From assembly GCF_007830455.1 (NCBI RefSeq), contig NZ_VLLB01000008.1:186001-250000 (forward strand): a DNA stretch of 64,000 nucleotides. Reading direction: 5' to 3'. Numbering within the stretch: the first letter of the stretch is position 1; the number at the start of each line of letters is the position of its first letter. Positions 37,101-45,883 of the stretch are shown piece by piece. The translations under genes and the position numbers were made by a program. Origin of the DNA: Pseudoduganella lurida (GTDB lineage Bacteria > Pseudomonadota > Gammaproteobacteria > Burkholderiales > Burkholderiaceae_D). The notes beneath the pieces are model-generated. The model ran no database searches, was not told the DNA's origin, and saw only the letters and a program-made list of their open reading frames with translations.

Positions 37101-37748
37101 GTCCGGCGCCCACTTCTTGTTCAGGTTGTTCTGGCTGCCGGCCAGGCGCAGCGAGGCGAACGGCTTGGCGAAATCGAGGCCGGTACGGGTCTTGATCTGG
37201 ATGCCGCCGCCCAGCGAGCCTTCCGTCATCTCGGCGGTCGAGCCCTTCACCACGTCCACACTCTTGATCAGGTCCGCCGACAGCTGGCGGAATTCGACGG
37301 CGCGGCCATCGCCACCGCCGCCCATGTCGCTGCCGCCGGCGGCCTGCACGGCCTGGCCGTCCAGTTCCACGCGGGTCAGTTCCGGACCGTTGCCGCGCAC
37401 CGAGACCGTCACGCCTTCGCCGAAGTCGCCCCGGTCCAGCGCGATGCCGGCGATGCGCGAGATCGCTTCGCCCACGTTCCGGTCGGGCAGGGAGCCCACG
37501 TCCTCGGCCACGATCGAATCGATCGCCGTGGCGGCGTTCTTCTTGCGGTCGATGCTGGACTGCTGCGAGGCGCGCGTGCCCACCACCGTGATTTTCGTGA
37601 CCGTGGCCTGTTCCGCGGCGCCCGTCGTATCGGTCGCCTGGCTATCCTGCGCCAGGGCCAGGTTGCCCGTGACCAGTGCCGCCATGGCCAGCGATACCGC
37701 GCGGCTCACACGGGTGCGCCGGATCCGTTGCGATCCCTTGTTCTTCAT
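34161..37748 (-). CDS. Large TonB-dependent receptor (oligosaccharide type)
   Basis: A 1195-aa receptor. After a signal peptide (LAMAALVTGNLALAQ) come a TonB box-like TKITVVGTRASQ and a plug with IVAEDVGSLPDRNVGEAI and VSVRGNGPELTRVELDG. A large barrel ends RRIMLGVTFRTL. Length and the SLPDRN plug type are typical of carbohydrate-transporting receptors of Caulobacter and Xanthomonas. It is first in an operon with two GH28 proteins and a glycosidase, so galacturonan-derived oligosaccharides are the likely cargo. ATG 37748 follows a purine-rich AGAGAGAC site. The GntR-type regulator gene lies divergently 555 bp away. Confidence 0.88.
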   Translation of the reverse strand: MKNKGSQRIRRTRVSRAVSLAMAALVTGNLALAQDSQATDTTGAAEQATVTKITVVGTRASQQSSIDRKKNAATAIDSIVAEDVGSLPDRNVGEAISRIAGIALDRGDFGEGVTVSVRGNGPELTRVELDGQAVQAAGGSDMGGGGDGRAVEFRQLSADLIKSVDVVKGSTAEMTEGSLGGGIQIKTRTGLDFAKPFASLRLAGSQNNLNKKWAPDANLILANKYLDGRLGLLLNASTTTLDNEGHKAEVSAGGNNGWQGYNRFYDFDNSPEKTFTFQPGTVNTADVASRTPLAQTPLIGGGFFNAATPLELVTRSAAAQSKDDCRATFGAISGDILAKMSAASQTAAKNQRNNELTTCLNQWNDYSPSGPRYVVRREIDRRQNLDLRADFKVNNELTVYAKGSYNKRHDDINTLTYSLGNFSVQNGTTNVQPGSAVVDANHHLLKYTFNNTNSNGVAKTNQSHGIGETSARYLQLGGSFRRGSFSADFFVGDAQSDFKKGIKELTLNDYYGTGTLEVLPNGLWGYSFPNVNPVTSADASRFAALFPRGATAAVVPGIYTSASAPAYTAAQQNAGTSSPNLTWVPTQFYSRERTAKADATWNTPDSIPFFKRFKGGYNMRDTRNDNWNINNGGYNLRDPQGTFGSANYVAPLVMPSPTLRSTMYGCADTPGSLGPGGNKCVYGWIPKGNIQQALDGSMVYTMDQFVDMLRQTMTLQATPTQFFNGAKDRPAGLINNWTQVDVEKLFALSNVANTDFSCVKQCTANDGKVYDQPAQHLKERTDAFYLMGDFGLDHLPFTDRALPFGLELEGNVGVRYVRTRVSGTGMMTFTAITKTASYDPNFPDAVGGTQTLKVQQATATEAKTTDILPSLNLATWLVPDKLVLRYSAAKTVARPPVSRLLASGSCTYSEVQADLGEEAQSCSGTVGNPELQAQKNNNQNLSLEWYPNKDTMFTVAGFRQDGKVGGATPQGVSRSPLFANSSMVNPATGASLAELLFDYSTWMNGATTGRKGVEFSTKTAFTFLPWLLRNTGFDGNYSRMHSATQTASIVDLLTGTPLPPQNESNNTWNAALWYDDGKLSARVSLQVVGSYFNCIAACGKTTSMYNYPNVGGGRTSTTYNPGSPNFTDSTRFIDGKISYKVTPQVELFVEGRNLGNNTNSHSQGPYAAFADGTPNLLDYSYTGRRIMLGVTFRTL

Positions 37749-38303
37749 GTCTCTCTCCGTCTCGTTATATGTGCCTCGGTACTGCCGGTGTCCGCTCCCG
37801 GGCTGGAGCGCGGCATTGTCTTGTGATGTACTAAATAAATTAAGAACCCAAGTGTAGTCAGGTTTTTTCCAGGCCGGGCGGAGGACCCGGCAATCGATCA
37901 CCATCGTGAGCATTGCCGATGCGCGGCCGCGACAGGTGCTGCAGCAAATTGCGCGCGCTGGACGCGTGTCCTGGTGCCAGGCACCAGGACACGGACTCGG
38001 CAAGCTAGCCATGTCTCGGTGCCTGGCACCAGGACACGGGCCGGCGGCCTGAAATCGTCACGGAATTGAGCGTTTGGCGGTGCCGGGCCGGCGGGGCAGT
38101 GCAGGTTGGAATTTATAGAATACACTCGGGCCGTATCGATACTTCGTGGTCCCGCGTGATTGAAGATGCCTCTCTGCCAGCCCCTCGTTTGCCGGTCCGT
38201 CGTTGCAGGATGGGCAGCCATGCCACACGGCTGGCGCCGCGCCGGATTAGAATGAGGGATTCAATGCTTCTCCCGCCGGCCGCACCGGCAGGCTCCCGAC
38301 CTC
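37749..38303. promoter_or_regulatory. Long divergent region of the pectin locus
   Basis: These 555 bp separate the minus-strand TonB/GH28 operon from the plus-strand GntR gene. An AT-rich patch at about 37826-37850 is the best promoter candidate for the receptor operon. Two adjacent hairpins occupy 37965-38038. A 10-bp palindrome GTATCGATAC at 38133-38142 lies upstream of the regulator and could be an operator, since GntR/FCD proteins favour short GTAT..ATAC dyads. No gene is supported in it. Confidence 0.5.
37965..38038. repeat. Two REP-like hairpins in tandem
   Basis: The first (37965-37993) is a perfect 14-bp inverted repeat with one unpaired base: CGTGTCCTGGTGCC, A, then its complement. 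The second (38012-38038) has the same core GGTGCCTGGCACC at 38018-38030 with imperfect outer arms. The core belongs to the family also seen at 25.7 kb and 45.9 kb. Confidence 0.85.
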
Positions 38304-39218
38304 ATGGCCCGACCACCGCTCGTCTTCAAACGCAGTACCAACCTGCTGCTGGCTCACATCAAGGCGCATGTGGCGATCGGCGAGCCCCTGCCCACGGAGC
38401 AGCAGATGGCGGCGCTGGGCGAGGGCAGCCGCACGGCGATCCGCAGCGTGCTCGCGCACTTCCATGCGCAGGGACTGATCGGCGACCTGAAGGAGCGGCG
38501 CCTGCTGCGCAAGCCGCAGCGCAAGGATTATTTCGACATCGCCGAACTGCAGCCCGGCTCCGACCGCATCCGCGAGGTGCTGATGGAGCGCATCTACCAG
38601 AGCGACCTGCCGCCCGGCGCGGAGTTCTCGGAAGCGGAACTGGCACGTGCCTCCGGCACCAGCACCATCAGCGTGCGCGAGTTCCTCATCGAGTTCTCGC
38701 GCTTCGGCCTGATCGAGAAGAAGCCCCGTGGCGGCTGGCGCCTGCAGGCCTTCGACCGGGCCTTCGCGATGGAGCTGGCGGACGTGCGGCAGATGTTCGA
38801 ATTCGCCGCCCTCGAGCAGTTCGGCCAGCTGCCGCCGAACGACCCGGCCTGCGCCACGCTGGACGCCCTGATTGCGCGGCACGAGCAGCTGGGCTCCGTG
38901 ATGCCGGCCCGGCACAAGGATTTTCCGGCGCTGGACCGCGACTTCCACACTTTCCTGATCGGCCTGCTGCACAACCGCTTCGCGCAAGGCCTGTACGACA
39001 TCGTCTCGCTGGTGTTCCACTACCACTACCAGTGGGACAAGGACGAAGAGCTGGCGCGCAACCAGTACGCGGTGCACGAACACCTGGACATCCTGCGGGC
39101 GCTGGCGCGGCGCGACATCGCCGGTGCGCGCGAGGCGATGCGCATCCACCTCGATTCCTCGCGCAGCACGCTGCTGCACGGGATCCGCACCCGAGAACAG
39201 AAAACCCACCCGGGCTGA
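38304..39218 (+). CDS. GntR/FCD regulator with two N-terminal winged HTH domains
   Basis: A 304-aa regulator. Residues about 85-150 are a clear GntR winged HTH (VLMERIYQSDLPPGAEFSEA, FSRFGLIEKKPRGGWRL). Residues about 10-72 look like a second, degenerate copy (LPTEQQMAALGEGSRTAIRS, LIGDLKERRLLRKP). An FCD ligand-binding domain covers about 150-290 with His residues (DRDFHTFL, RIHLDSS) suited to metal and acid ligand binding. FCD proteins often sense uronates or other organic acids. Position between two pectin operons makes it the likely local repressor. The next gene starts 43 bp downstream, so they may share a transcript. Confidence 0.85.
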   Translation: MARPPLVFKRSTNLLLAHIKAHVAIGEPLPTEQQMAALGEGSRTAIRSVLAHFHAQGLIGDLKERRLLRKPQRKDYFDIAELQPGSDRIREVLMERIYQSDLPPGAEFSEAELARASGTSTISVREFLIEFSRFGLIEKKPRGGWRLQAFDRAFAMELADVRQMFEFAALEQFGQLPPNDPACATLDALIARHEQLGSVMPARHKDFPALDRDFHTFLIGLLHNRFAQGLYDIVSLVFHYHYQWDKDEELARNQYAVHEHLDILRALARRDIAGAREAMRIHLDSSRSTLLHGIRTREQKTHPG

Positions 39219-39261
39219 GGCCGCGCTGGCCGGCCCGCCGCAACGGACCACCAGCCCAGCC

Positions 39262-42200
39262 ATGACACACGCCTTTGCCCGCCTTGCCATCCTCCCCGCT
39301 GCAGCCCTGCTGCTGATCGCGGCCTCGCCCGTCCACGCCGCCGATCCGAAGCTCGGTGTGGTCCCCACGCCCAATCTCACCGCCGGGATCGACCGGCCAC
39401 TGCGCTACCGGCCGGAAGGCGCCGACTTCGTCATCGACAATGGCACGGAGTTCTTCAACCGTCCCCTGTATGGCGGCAACAGCGCCTTCCGCGTCGATGG
39501 CGGCGACCGGCCGCAGTTCTCCCTGTACCTGCCGGGCCGCGGCGGCAACCTGCGCCTGGGCGTGCGCACGTCAACTGGCACGCTCTGGCTGGACGCAGCG
39601 GGCAGCATCACCGCGCGCTACCGGCCCGGCGAGCTGCTGTACGAGATCGGCGATCCTGCCCTGGGCCCGCGCGGCCGCCTCCACCTGGCTGCCATTGCCT
39701 ATGCGGCCACCGAGGGACTGGGCCTGCAGGTACGGGGCGAGCACCTGGCGAAGGGCGCCGAACTGGTGTTCGCCTTCGGTGCCGGCAACGGCCAGCGGGG
39801 CCAGCGCGGCGGCGACATCGGCACCGAGAAGGTGCCGATCGGCGAGTACTTCCAGTTCGCGCCGGAATACGCGCGCGATACCCGTATCGAACTGGTGAAG
39901 GATGGCTTCATCGCCACCGGCATGGTGGCCACCATCGGCGCGACCGCCAGCGCGCCCGTGCGCATGGTGCGCGCCGATGCCCGCCAATGGAACGACCTGG
40001 CGGCGCTGCTGCAAGCGGGCGAGGGCGGCGACAGTAACGTGGCGCTCGGCCGCATCGCGCTGTCCAGCGAGCCCGTGTACCTGTCGCTGCAGGTAACGGA
40101 AGCGGCGAAGGCCGGCGTGCAGGCGGACTACCGCGAGGCGGGCGCCGCCAACGCGAGCGAGAACGGCGCCGCGCAGGGACGGCTGGCCCGCTTCGCACCT
40201 GCCGTTCTGGCACAACGCTTTCTCGATGCACGCCGCCATTTCGACGCGCTGCGCAACCGCGTACGGATCGACACGCCCGATCCCTACCTGAACGCGGCGA
40301 TGGGCGCGCTGAACGTGGCGGCCGATGCCGTGTGGGACGGCGACCAGGCGGCCATCATGCACGGCGCGATCGCCTGGCGCACCAAGCTGCTGGGCTGGCG
40401 CGGCCCGTATGCGCTCGATGCGCTGGGCTGGCACGAACGGGCGCGCCAGAACTTCGCCGCCTGGACCGGACGGCAGAACACGGATGCGATTCCCGACCGT
40501 GCGCCGCGGGCCGACCCCACCGCCAACCTGGCGCGCAACGAGCCGGGCCTGCATTCGAACGGTGACCTGAGCAAGTCGCATTACGACATGAACCTGGTGT
40601 TCGTCGATGCGCTGCTGCGCCACCTGCTGTGGACCGGCGACGCGGCTTTCGCGAAGGCGGCATGGCCCGTGCTGGAGCGCCACCTGGCGTGGGAACGGCG
40701 CCTGTTCCGCCGCGAGTTCGGCCCCGCGAAGCTGCCGCTGTACGACGCGTATGCCGCCATCTGGGCCAGCGACGAGCTGTATTACAACGGCGGCGGCGTG
40801 ACCCACACGTCCGCCTACAACGCCTGGCACAACGAGATGGCCGCACGCATCGCACCGCTGGCGGGCAAGGACCCGGCGCCGTATCTGGCCGAGGCGGCCG
40901 CGATCCGCCGCGGCATGCGCGAGCAGTTGTGGATGCCGGACCGCGGCGCCTTCGGCGAATACCGCGACCTGCTGGGTGCGCAGCAGCTGCATCCCAGCTA
41001 CGGCCTGTGGACCTTCTATCACACGCTCGATTCGCACGTGCCGACGCCGTTCGAGGCGGCGCGCATGGCGGCGGACCTGGACCGGCAGGCGCACCCGATC
41101 CCCGTGCGCGGCCCCGGCGTGCCGGCGGACCGGCCATACCGCATGCTGCCGAGCAGCGACTGGATGCCGTACATGTGGTCGATCAATAACGTGGTGATGG
41201 GCGAGAACCTGCACACCGCCCTGGCGTACTGGCAGGCGGGACGGCCCGACACGGCGTTCGAGCTGTCGAAAGGGGCGCTGCTGGCCAGCATGTACATGGG
41301 GATCAGTCCCGGCAACGTGGGCACACTGAACTACCTGGACGTGTACCGCCGCGAGTCGCAGCGCGACTTCGCCGATGGTTCCGGCGTCACGTCGCGCACG
41401 CTGGTGGAAGGCCTGTTCGGCGTGCGGCCCGATGCGCTGGCCGGCGTGCTGACGCTGCGTCCCGGCTTCCCGCGCGACTGGCATCACGCCAGCCTGCGCC
41501 ATCCCGACCTGGCGATGCGGTGGCGCCGCGAGGGCATGGTGGACCACTGGACCGTGACGCAGAACGGCTCGCGCTTCCGCCAGCTGGCGCTGGAGGTGCC
41601 GGCCTGGCGCACGCACGTTGCGCGGGTGACGGTCAACGGCAAGCCGGCCGCATGGCAGGCGGACGACAACGCGGTCGGCGCGCCGCGTCTGCGCATCGCC
41701 GTGCCGTTGGCGCAGGAAGCCAGCGTGGCGATCACCTGGCGTGGCGCCGCACCCGCCGCGGATACGCCACCGATCGCATCCCGCGAGGGCTTCCGCCAGC
41801 AGCGGCAGGGGGACTTCACCTGGTGGACCGCTTTGCCAGCGTTGGCGCCGGAAGGGGAGGCGGGTGCGGCCGCCTGCGCTTCCGCCTCCGCCGACTGGAC
41901 GAAGGGCGCCGCGATCCGCTCCCGCCCGGTCGATCTGGGGCCGCTGTTCAACGACCGCCTCACGGCGATCTTCGCGAAGGGCAAATACCAGTCGCCGCGC
42001 GCACCGCACGTGACGCTGGCGCTGCCGGCGCAGGGCATCGGTGCCTGGGCGGGCCACCTCAACGCCAGCGCGAACATCGACGATGCCGGCCTGCGCGCGC
42101 TGGGTGGAACGCTGCGGCTGCCGAACGGCCTGACCTTTTCCACGCCCTCCGGCAGCGTGCCCAACGTGGCCTTCACCTCGCGCTGGGACAACTATCCGCG

Positions 42201-42621
42201 CGACGTCACCGTGCCGCTCACCGGCAAGGCCGCGCGCGCCTTCCTGCTGCTGGCCGGCTCGACGAACCACATGCAGAGCCGCATCGACAACGGCGAACTT
42301 GTGGCGACCTACGCGGACGGCACGCAGGCGCGCCTGGCGCTGCGCAATCCGGACAACTGGTGGCCGATCGAGCAGGACTACTTCATCGACGATTACCAGT
42401 TCCCGTCCTGCGCCGCCGTGCCGCTGCGCGTGGACCTGAAATCCGGCCTGGCCCGCATGCCCGAAGCGAAGGGCAGCCGCGGCACCATCGACGGCGGCGC
42501 GGCCACGGTGCTGGCCATGCCGCTCGATCCCTCGCGCACGCTGCAGAGCCTCACGCTGCGCACGCTGGCCAACGACGTGGTCATGGGCCTGATGGGCGTC
42601 ACGCTGGACGCGACACCGTAG
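39262..42621 (+). CDS. Very large secreted DUF4450-type protein, probable glycosidase
   Basis: A 1119-aa protein with a signal peptide (LAILPAAALLLIAASPVHAA). The N-terminal region with LRYRPEGADFVIDNGTEFFN and GNSAFRVDGGDRPQFSLYLP matches what I know of the DUF4450 family of polysaccharide utilisation loci. The middle (about 350-720) is rich in helices with Trp/Tyr/His motifs (LNAAMGALNVAADAVWDGD, HTSAYNAWHNEMAARI, MLPSSDWMPYMWSINN), as in six-hairpin glycosidases. The C-terminal third is beta-rich. No reaction is assigned; a role on pectic side chains is inferred from neighbours. ATG 39262 gives the signal peptide; the frame is open upstream into the regulator gene. Confidence 0.72.
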   Translation: MTHAFARLAILPAAALLLIAASPVHAADPKLGVVPTPNLTAGIDRPLRYRPEGADFVIDNGTEFFNRPLYGGNSAFRVDGGDRPQFSLYLPGRGGNLRLGVRTSTGTLWLDAAGSITARYRPGELLYEIGDPALGPRGRLHLAAIAYAATEGLGLQVRGEHLAKGAELVFAFGAGNGQRGQRGGDIGTEKVPIGEYFQFAPEYARDTRIELVKDGFIATGMVATIGATASAPVRMVRADARQWNDLAALLQAGEGGDSNVALGRIALSSEPVYLSLQVTEAAKAGVQADYREAGAANASENGAAQGRLARFAPAVLAQRFLDARRHFDALRNRVRIDTPDPYLNAAMGALNVAADAVWDGDQAAIMHGAIAWRTKLLGWRGPYALDALGWHERARQNFAAWTGRQNTDAIPDRAPRADPTANLARNEPGLHSNGDLSKSHYDMNLVFVDALLRHLLWTGDAAFAKAAWPVLERHLAWERRLFRREFGPAKLPLYDAYAAIWASDELYYNGGGVTHTSAYNAWHNEMAARIAPLAGKDPAPYLAEAAAIRRGMREQLWMPDRGAFGEYRDLLGAQQLHPSYGLWTFYHTLDSHVPTPFEAARMAADLDRQAHPIPVRGPGVPADRPYRMLPSSDWMPYMWSINNVVMGENLHTALAYWQAGRPDTAFELSKGALLASMYMGISPGNVGTLNYLDVYRRESQRDFADGSGVTSRTLVEGLFGVRPDALAGVLTLRPGFPRDWHHASLRHPDLAMRWRREGMVDHWTVTQNGSRFRQLALEVPAWRTHVARVTVNGKPAAWQADDNAVGAPRLRIAVPLAQEASVAITWRGAAPAADTPPIASREGFRQQRQGDFTWWTALPALAPEGEAGAAACASASADWTKGAAIRSRPVDLGPLFNDRLTAIFAKGKYQSPRAPHVTLALPAQGIGAWAGHLNASANIDDAGLRALGGTLRLPNGLTFSTPSGSVPNVAFTSRWDNYPRDVTVPLTGKAARAFLLLAGSTNHMQSRIDNGELVATYADGTQARLALRNPDNWWPIEQDYFIDDYQFPSCAAVPLRVDLKSGLARMPEAKGSRGTIDGGAATVLAMPLDPSRTLQSLTLRTLANDVVMGLMGVTLDATP

Positions 42622-42725
42622 TGATGCGATCTGTTGCGAAATGCGCAACGGCGTGCGCGCGACCGGGGGCAAAGCGGTCAACTGCGTGATCGTTTGCCTC
42701 GTCCCCTCTCTTTTTGCAAGGTAAT

Positions 42726-42744
42726 GCTTTTAATATATAAAAGC
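42726..42744. promoter_or_regulatory. 19-bp palindrome before TonB receptor gene
   Basis: GCTTTTAATATATAAAAGC has perfect 7-bp arms around ATATA and sits 43 bp upstream of the receptor start, in the only AT-rich part of the 166-bp gap after the DUF4450 gene. It could be a regulator operator or a promoter -10 region with a dyad. Which protein binds is unknown. Confidence 0.5.
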
Positions 42745-42787
42745 CGTGGAGACCCGGTGCATTTCAAAACAAGACAGAGAGGGAAGT

Positions 42788-45700
42788 ATGGCAACAGCAA
42801 TGCAGGCAGGGCCGCATCACGGGCCGAACTCGCGGCTGCGAATCGTGACGCTGGGCGTCCTGGCGCTGGTGGGCACGATCCACGCACAGGTCCAGGCGCA
42901 GGCGCAGGCACAATCGGGCGCCGCGGCGACGCCCGAGAACACCGTCGTGGTGACGGGCTTCCGTGAAAGCCTGAACAACGCACTGAACATCAAGAAGAAT
43001 TCCGACGGCATCATCGACATCATCAAGGCCGAGGACATCTCGAAATTCCCGGATGCGAACCTGGCCGAATCGATGCAGCGCGTGCCGGGCGTATCGGTAG
43101 CGCAGGGCGACGGCGGCGAGGGCAAGCAGATCACCGTCCGCGGCCTGAACGCCGGCTTCACGCGCGTGCGCATCAACGGCATCGAAGGCACCACCGCCAC
43201 CGGCGCCTCCGACATCAACGGCAGCACCAACCGCGGCCGCGCCTTCGACTTCAGCGTGTTCGCCGCGGAGCTGTTCAACAGCCTGGCCGTGCGTAAAACG
43301 TCCGAAGCGGGCGTGGAAGAAGGCTCGCTGGGCGCCACCGTCGACCTGCGCACTGCGCGCCCGTTCGACTTCAAGGGCCAGACCGCCAGCATCGGCGCGC
43401 AGGGCCTGTACAACACCGTCTCGAAGAAAACCCAGCCCCGCCTGACGGCGCTGTACTCGAACCGCTGGGATACCGGCATCGGCAAGGTCGGCGCACTCGT
43501 CTCGCTGGCCTACGCCAAGCGCAGTGCCATCGAGGAGGGCTACGAGTCCGTGGACATCGTGGCCGGTTCCGTCAACGGCGGCTTCTGCTCGCCGATCGGC
43601 GCGGCCACGCAGTACCCGGCCACCAATGCCGTCAAGGGCATCGATGCGCAGAACTGCGGCTTCGGCGTGCCCCGTTCCGGCAGCCTGGCCGTGTACAACG
43701 ACATCATCAACCGCAAGGACGATTTCGGCGGCACCGTGGCCAGCCCGGCGGGCAGCTCGGGCGCCTTCCATCCGCGCATTCCCCGGTACCGCCGCTCGCA
43801 GACGGAATACGAGCGCACCGGCATCACCAGCACGCTGCAGTGGCGTCCGGACAGTGCCACCGAGCTCAGTCTGGACGTGATGGGCGGCCGCTACAGCAAT
43901 ACGCGCTACGACAACTACATCCAGGGCATCTCGTTCGGCCGCGACATGACGGAAAACGGCAAGGGCCAGACGTCGATCGTGGATGCCCGCTTCAACGAGA
44001 ACGGCAGCTGGACCTACGGAAAATTCAACGGCGTGGACGTGCGCAGCGAAGGGCTGGTGGACGTGTACACCACGCTGTTCAAGCAGGCCGTCCTGTCCGG
44101 CCACCGCGACGTGACGGACAAGCTGGCCGTGGACGTGATGGTGGGCGTGTCCGACTCGCGCCTGAACAATCCGATGCGCGCCACCGTGCAGATCGATGCG
44201 CCGAACGTCAACGGCTTCTCGTGGGACTTCTCGGGCGGCGCGGTGCCGGCGCTGAACTTTGGCATGGACATCTCGAACCCGAACAACTTCTCGTTCGGTC
44301 CGCAGGGCGCCGACGGCACCGTGCACGGCAACTTCGTGGGCCGCTACCTGACCACGACGAACCGCCTGAAAACCAGTTCCATCAACCTGAGCTACGAGCT
44401 CAATGACAACTTCACGCTGAAGACGGGCCTGTCGAGCCGCCGCAACAGCTGGTTCAACTACGAGGTGCCGTCCGGCGGCATTCCGACGCAGGCGCTGCCG
44501 GCCGGCGTGTCGCTGGCCAGCCTGACGCGCCAGATCACCGGCTTCGGCAAGGGCCTCGGTCCGGGCGTGCCGAGTTCGTGGGCGGCGATCGACTTCGACA
44601 AGTTCCGCAGCGTGTACGACATCGAATGCCATTGCAGCGACGTGGCGCTGTCCGAATACCAGCTGGGCAACCAGATCAAGCGCGACGTGCAGGAGAAGAT
44701 CGATGCGCTGTTCCTGTCGACGGACTTCAAGGTGAACGCCTGGGGTCTGCCGCTGCGCGGCAACGTGGGGGTGCGCGGTGCGAATACCAAGACCATCGCC
44801 ATGCAGCTGATCAAGGACCCTGCCGGCCAGCTGGTTCCGCGCGTGGTCGAACACAGCTACCGCGACTGGCTGCCCGCGTTCAACGTGACGGCCACGCTGC
44901 CGAAGGACCTGCTGGTGCGCTTCTCGGCGGGTAAAACGCTGTCGCGCGCCGAGTACGTGGACCTGTCGCCATCGGCGTCGATCAACCTCACCAGCCAGTC
45001 CGTCTCGATCGGCAATCCGACGCTCGACCCGATCCGCGCCAACACCTTCGACCTGCAGGCCGAGTGGTACTACGCGAAGAACGCGATGCTCTCGGTGGGC
45101 GCCTTCCACAAGGACATCAAGACCTTCATCCAGCGCACCAACGAGCTGATGAAGTATTCCGAGACGGGCCTGTCGAACGCGTACCTGACGTCCACGGGCT
45201 GCTCCATCACGGGCGGCACGCCGGTATGCGGCATCACGCCGGATACCGATGTGTCGGTGAGCCGCATGGTCAACACGAAGGGCGGTCCGCTGGACGGCCT
45301 GGAAGTGAACTGGCAGGTGCCGTTCACCTTCCTGCCGGGCGCGTGGAGCAATTTCGGCGCGCTGGCCAACTACACGCACGTGAAGTCGAAGATCACCTAC
45401 ATCACGCGAGTGGACAATCCCCGTACCGCTGCCAACGAGCAGCTGACCGAGGAGGCCAACTTCATCGGCCTGTCGCCGAACGCCTACAACCTCACCGTGT
45501 ACTACGAGGACAAGAAGTTCAGCGCTCGCGTGTCGGCCGCGCACCGCTCGAGCTTCATCCGCGACGTGCTGCGCAACGCCAACGGCAGCGACCACTCGTT
45601 CGCCGATCCTTCCACGCGCATCGGCCTGTCGGCCTCGTACAACGTGACGCCGAACCTGCGCCTGTCGTTCGAGGCGCAGAACCTGACGGACGAGGAACTC

Positions 45701-45790
45701 CGCTACGGCAAGGACACGGAGCGGGACGATACGCTGTTGTACGGGAAAACCGGGCGGTCTTACGTGCTGGGGGCGAACTACAAGTTCTGA
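42788..45790 (+). CDS. TonB-dependent receptor (oligosaccharide type)
   Basis: A 1000-aa receptor. ATG 42788 follows a strong GAGAGGGAAG site. The leader contains a slipped QAQAQAQ run at the cleavage region, then TVVVTGFRESLNNALNIKK, a plug with EDISKFPDANLAESMQRVPG and VRGLNAGFTRVRINGIEG, and a barrel ending YVLGANYKF. This SKFPDANLAE class is the carbohydrate TonB receptor type of Proteobacteria. Lying between DUF4450 and GH43 genes, it likely imports arabinan- or rhamnogalacturonan-derived oligosaccharides. It is distinct in plug motif from the receptor at 34.2 kb, so the two probably carry different cargo. Confidence 0.88.
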   Translation: MATAMQAGPHHGPNSRLRIVTLGVLALVGTIHAQVQAQAQAQSGAAATPENTVVVTGFRESLNNALNIKKNSDGIIDIIKAEDISKFPDANLAESMQRVPGVSVAQGDGGEGKQITVRGLNAGFTRVRINGIEGTTATGASDINGSTNRGRAFDFSVFAAELFNSLAVRKTSEAGVEEGSLGATVDLRTARPFDFKGQTASIGAQGLYNTVSKKTQPRLTALYSNRWDTGIGKVGALVSLAYAKRSAIEEGYESVDIVAGSVNGGFCSPIGAATQYPATNAVKGIDAQNCGFGVPRSGSLAVYNDIINRKDDFGGTVASPAGSSGAFHPRIPRYRRSQTEYERTGITSTLQWRPDSATELSLDVMGGRYSNTRYDNYIQGISFGRDMTENGKGQTSIVDARFNENGSWTYGKFNGVDVRSEGLVDVYTTLFKQAVLSGHRDVTDKLAVDVMVGVSDSRLNNPMRATVQIDAPNVNGFSWDFSGGAVPALNFGMDISNPNNFSFGPQGADGTVHGNFVGRYLTTTNRLKTSSINLSYELNDNFTLKTGLSSRRNSWFNYEVPSGGIPTQALPAGVSLASLTRQITGFGKGLGPGVPSSWAAIDFDKFRSVYDIECHCSDVALSEYQLGNQIKRDVQEKIDALFLSTDFKVNAWGLPLRGNVGVRGANTKTIAMQLIKDPAGQLVPRVVEHSYRDWLPAFNVTATLPKDLLVRFSAGKTLSRAEYVDLSPSASINLTSQSVSIGNPTLDPIRANTFDLQAEWYYAKNAMLSVGAFHKDIKTFIQRTNELMKYSETGLSNAYLTSTGCSITGGTPVCGITPDTDVSVSRMVNTKGGPLDGLEVNWQVPFTFLPGAWSNFGALANYTHVKSKITYITRVDNPRTAANEQLTEEANFIGLSPNAYNLTVYYEDKKFSARVSAAHRSSFIRDVLRNANGSDHSFADPSTRIGLSASYNVTPNLRLSFEAQNLTDEELRYGKDTERDDTLLYGKTGRSYVLGANYKF

Positions 45791-45799
45791 TGGTGGCGC

Positions 45800-45880
45800 G
45801 CCGGATGTCTCATGGAGCCCCGGCATGCCGGATATCTCATGCGGCGTCCGCTCGCCGGATGTCCCATGCGGCGTCCGCGT
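45800..45880. repeat. Three tandem 27-bp repeats
   Basis: Units at 45800-45826, 45827-45853 and 45854-45880 each begin GCCGGAT(G/A)TC(T/C)CATG; the last two differ at only a few positions. They start 10 bp after the receptor stop codon. The unit length is a multiple of three, but no gene frame is supported across it. Confidence 0.85.
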
Positions 45881-45883
45881 ACC

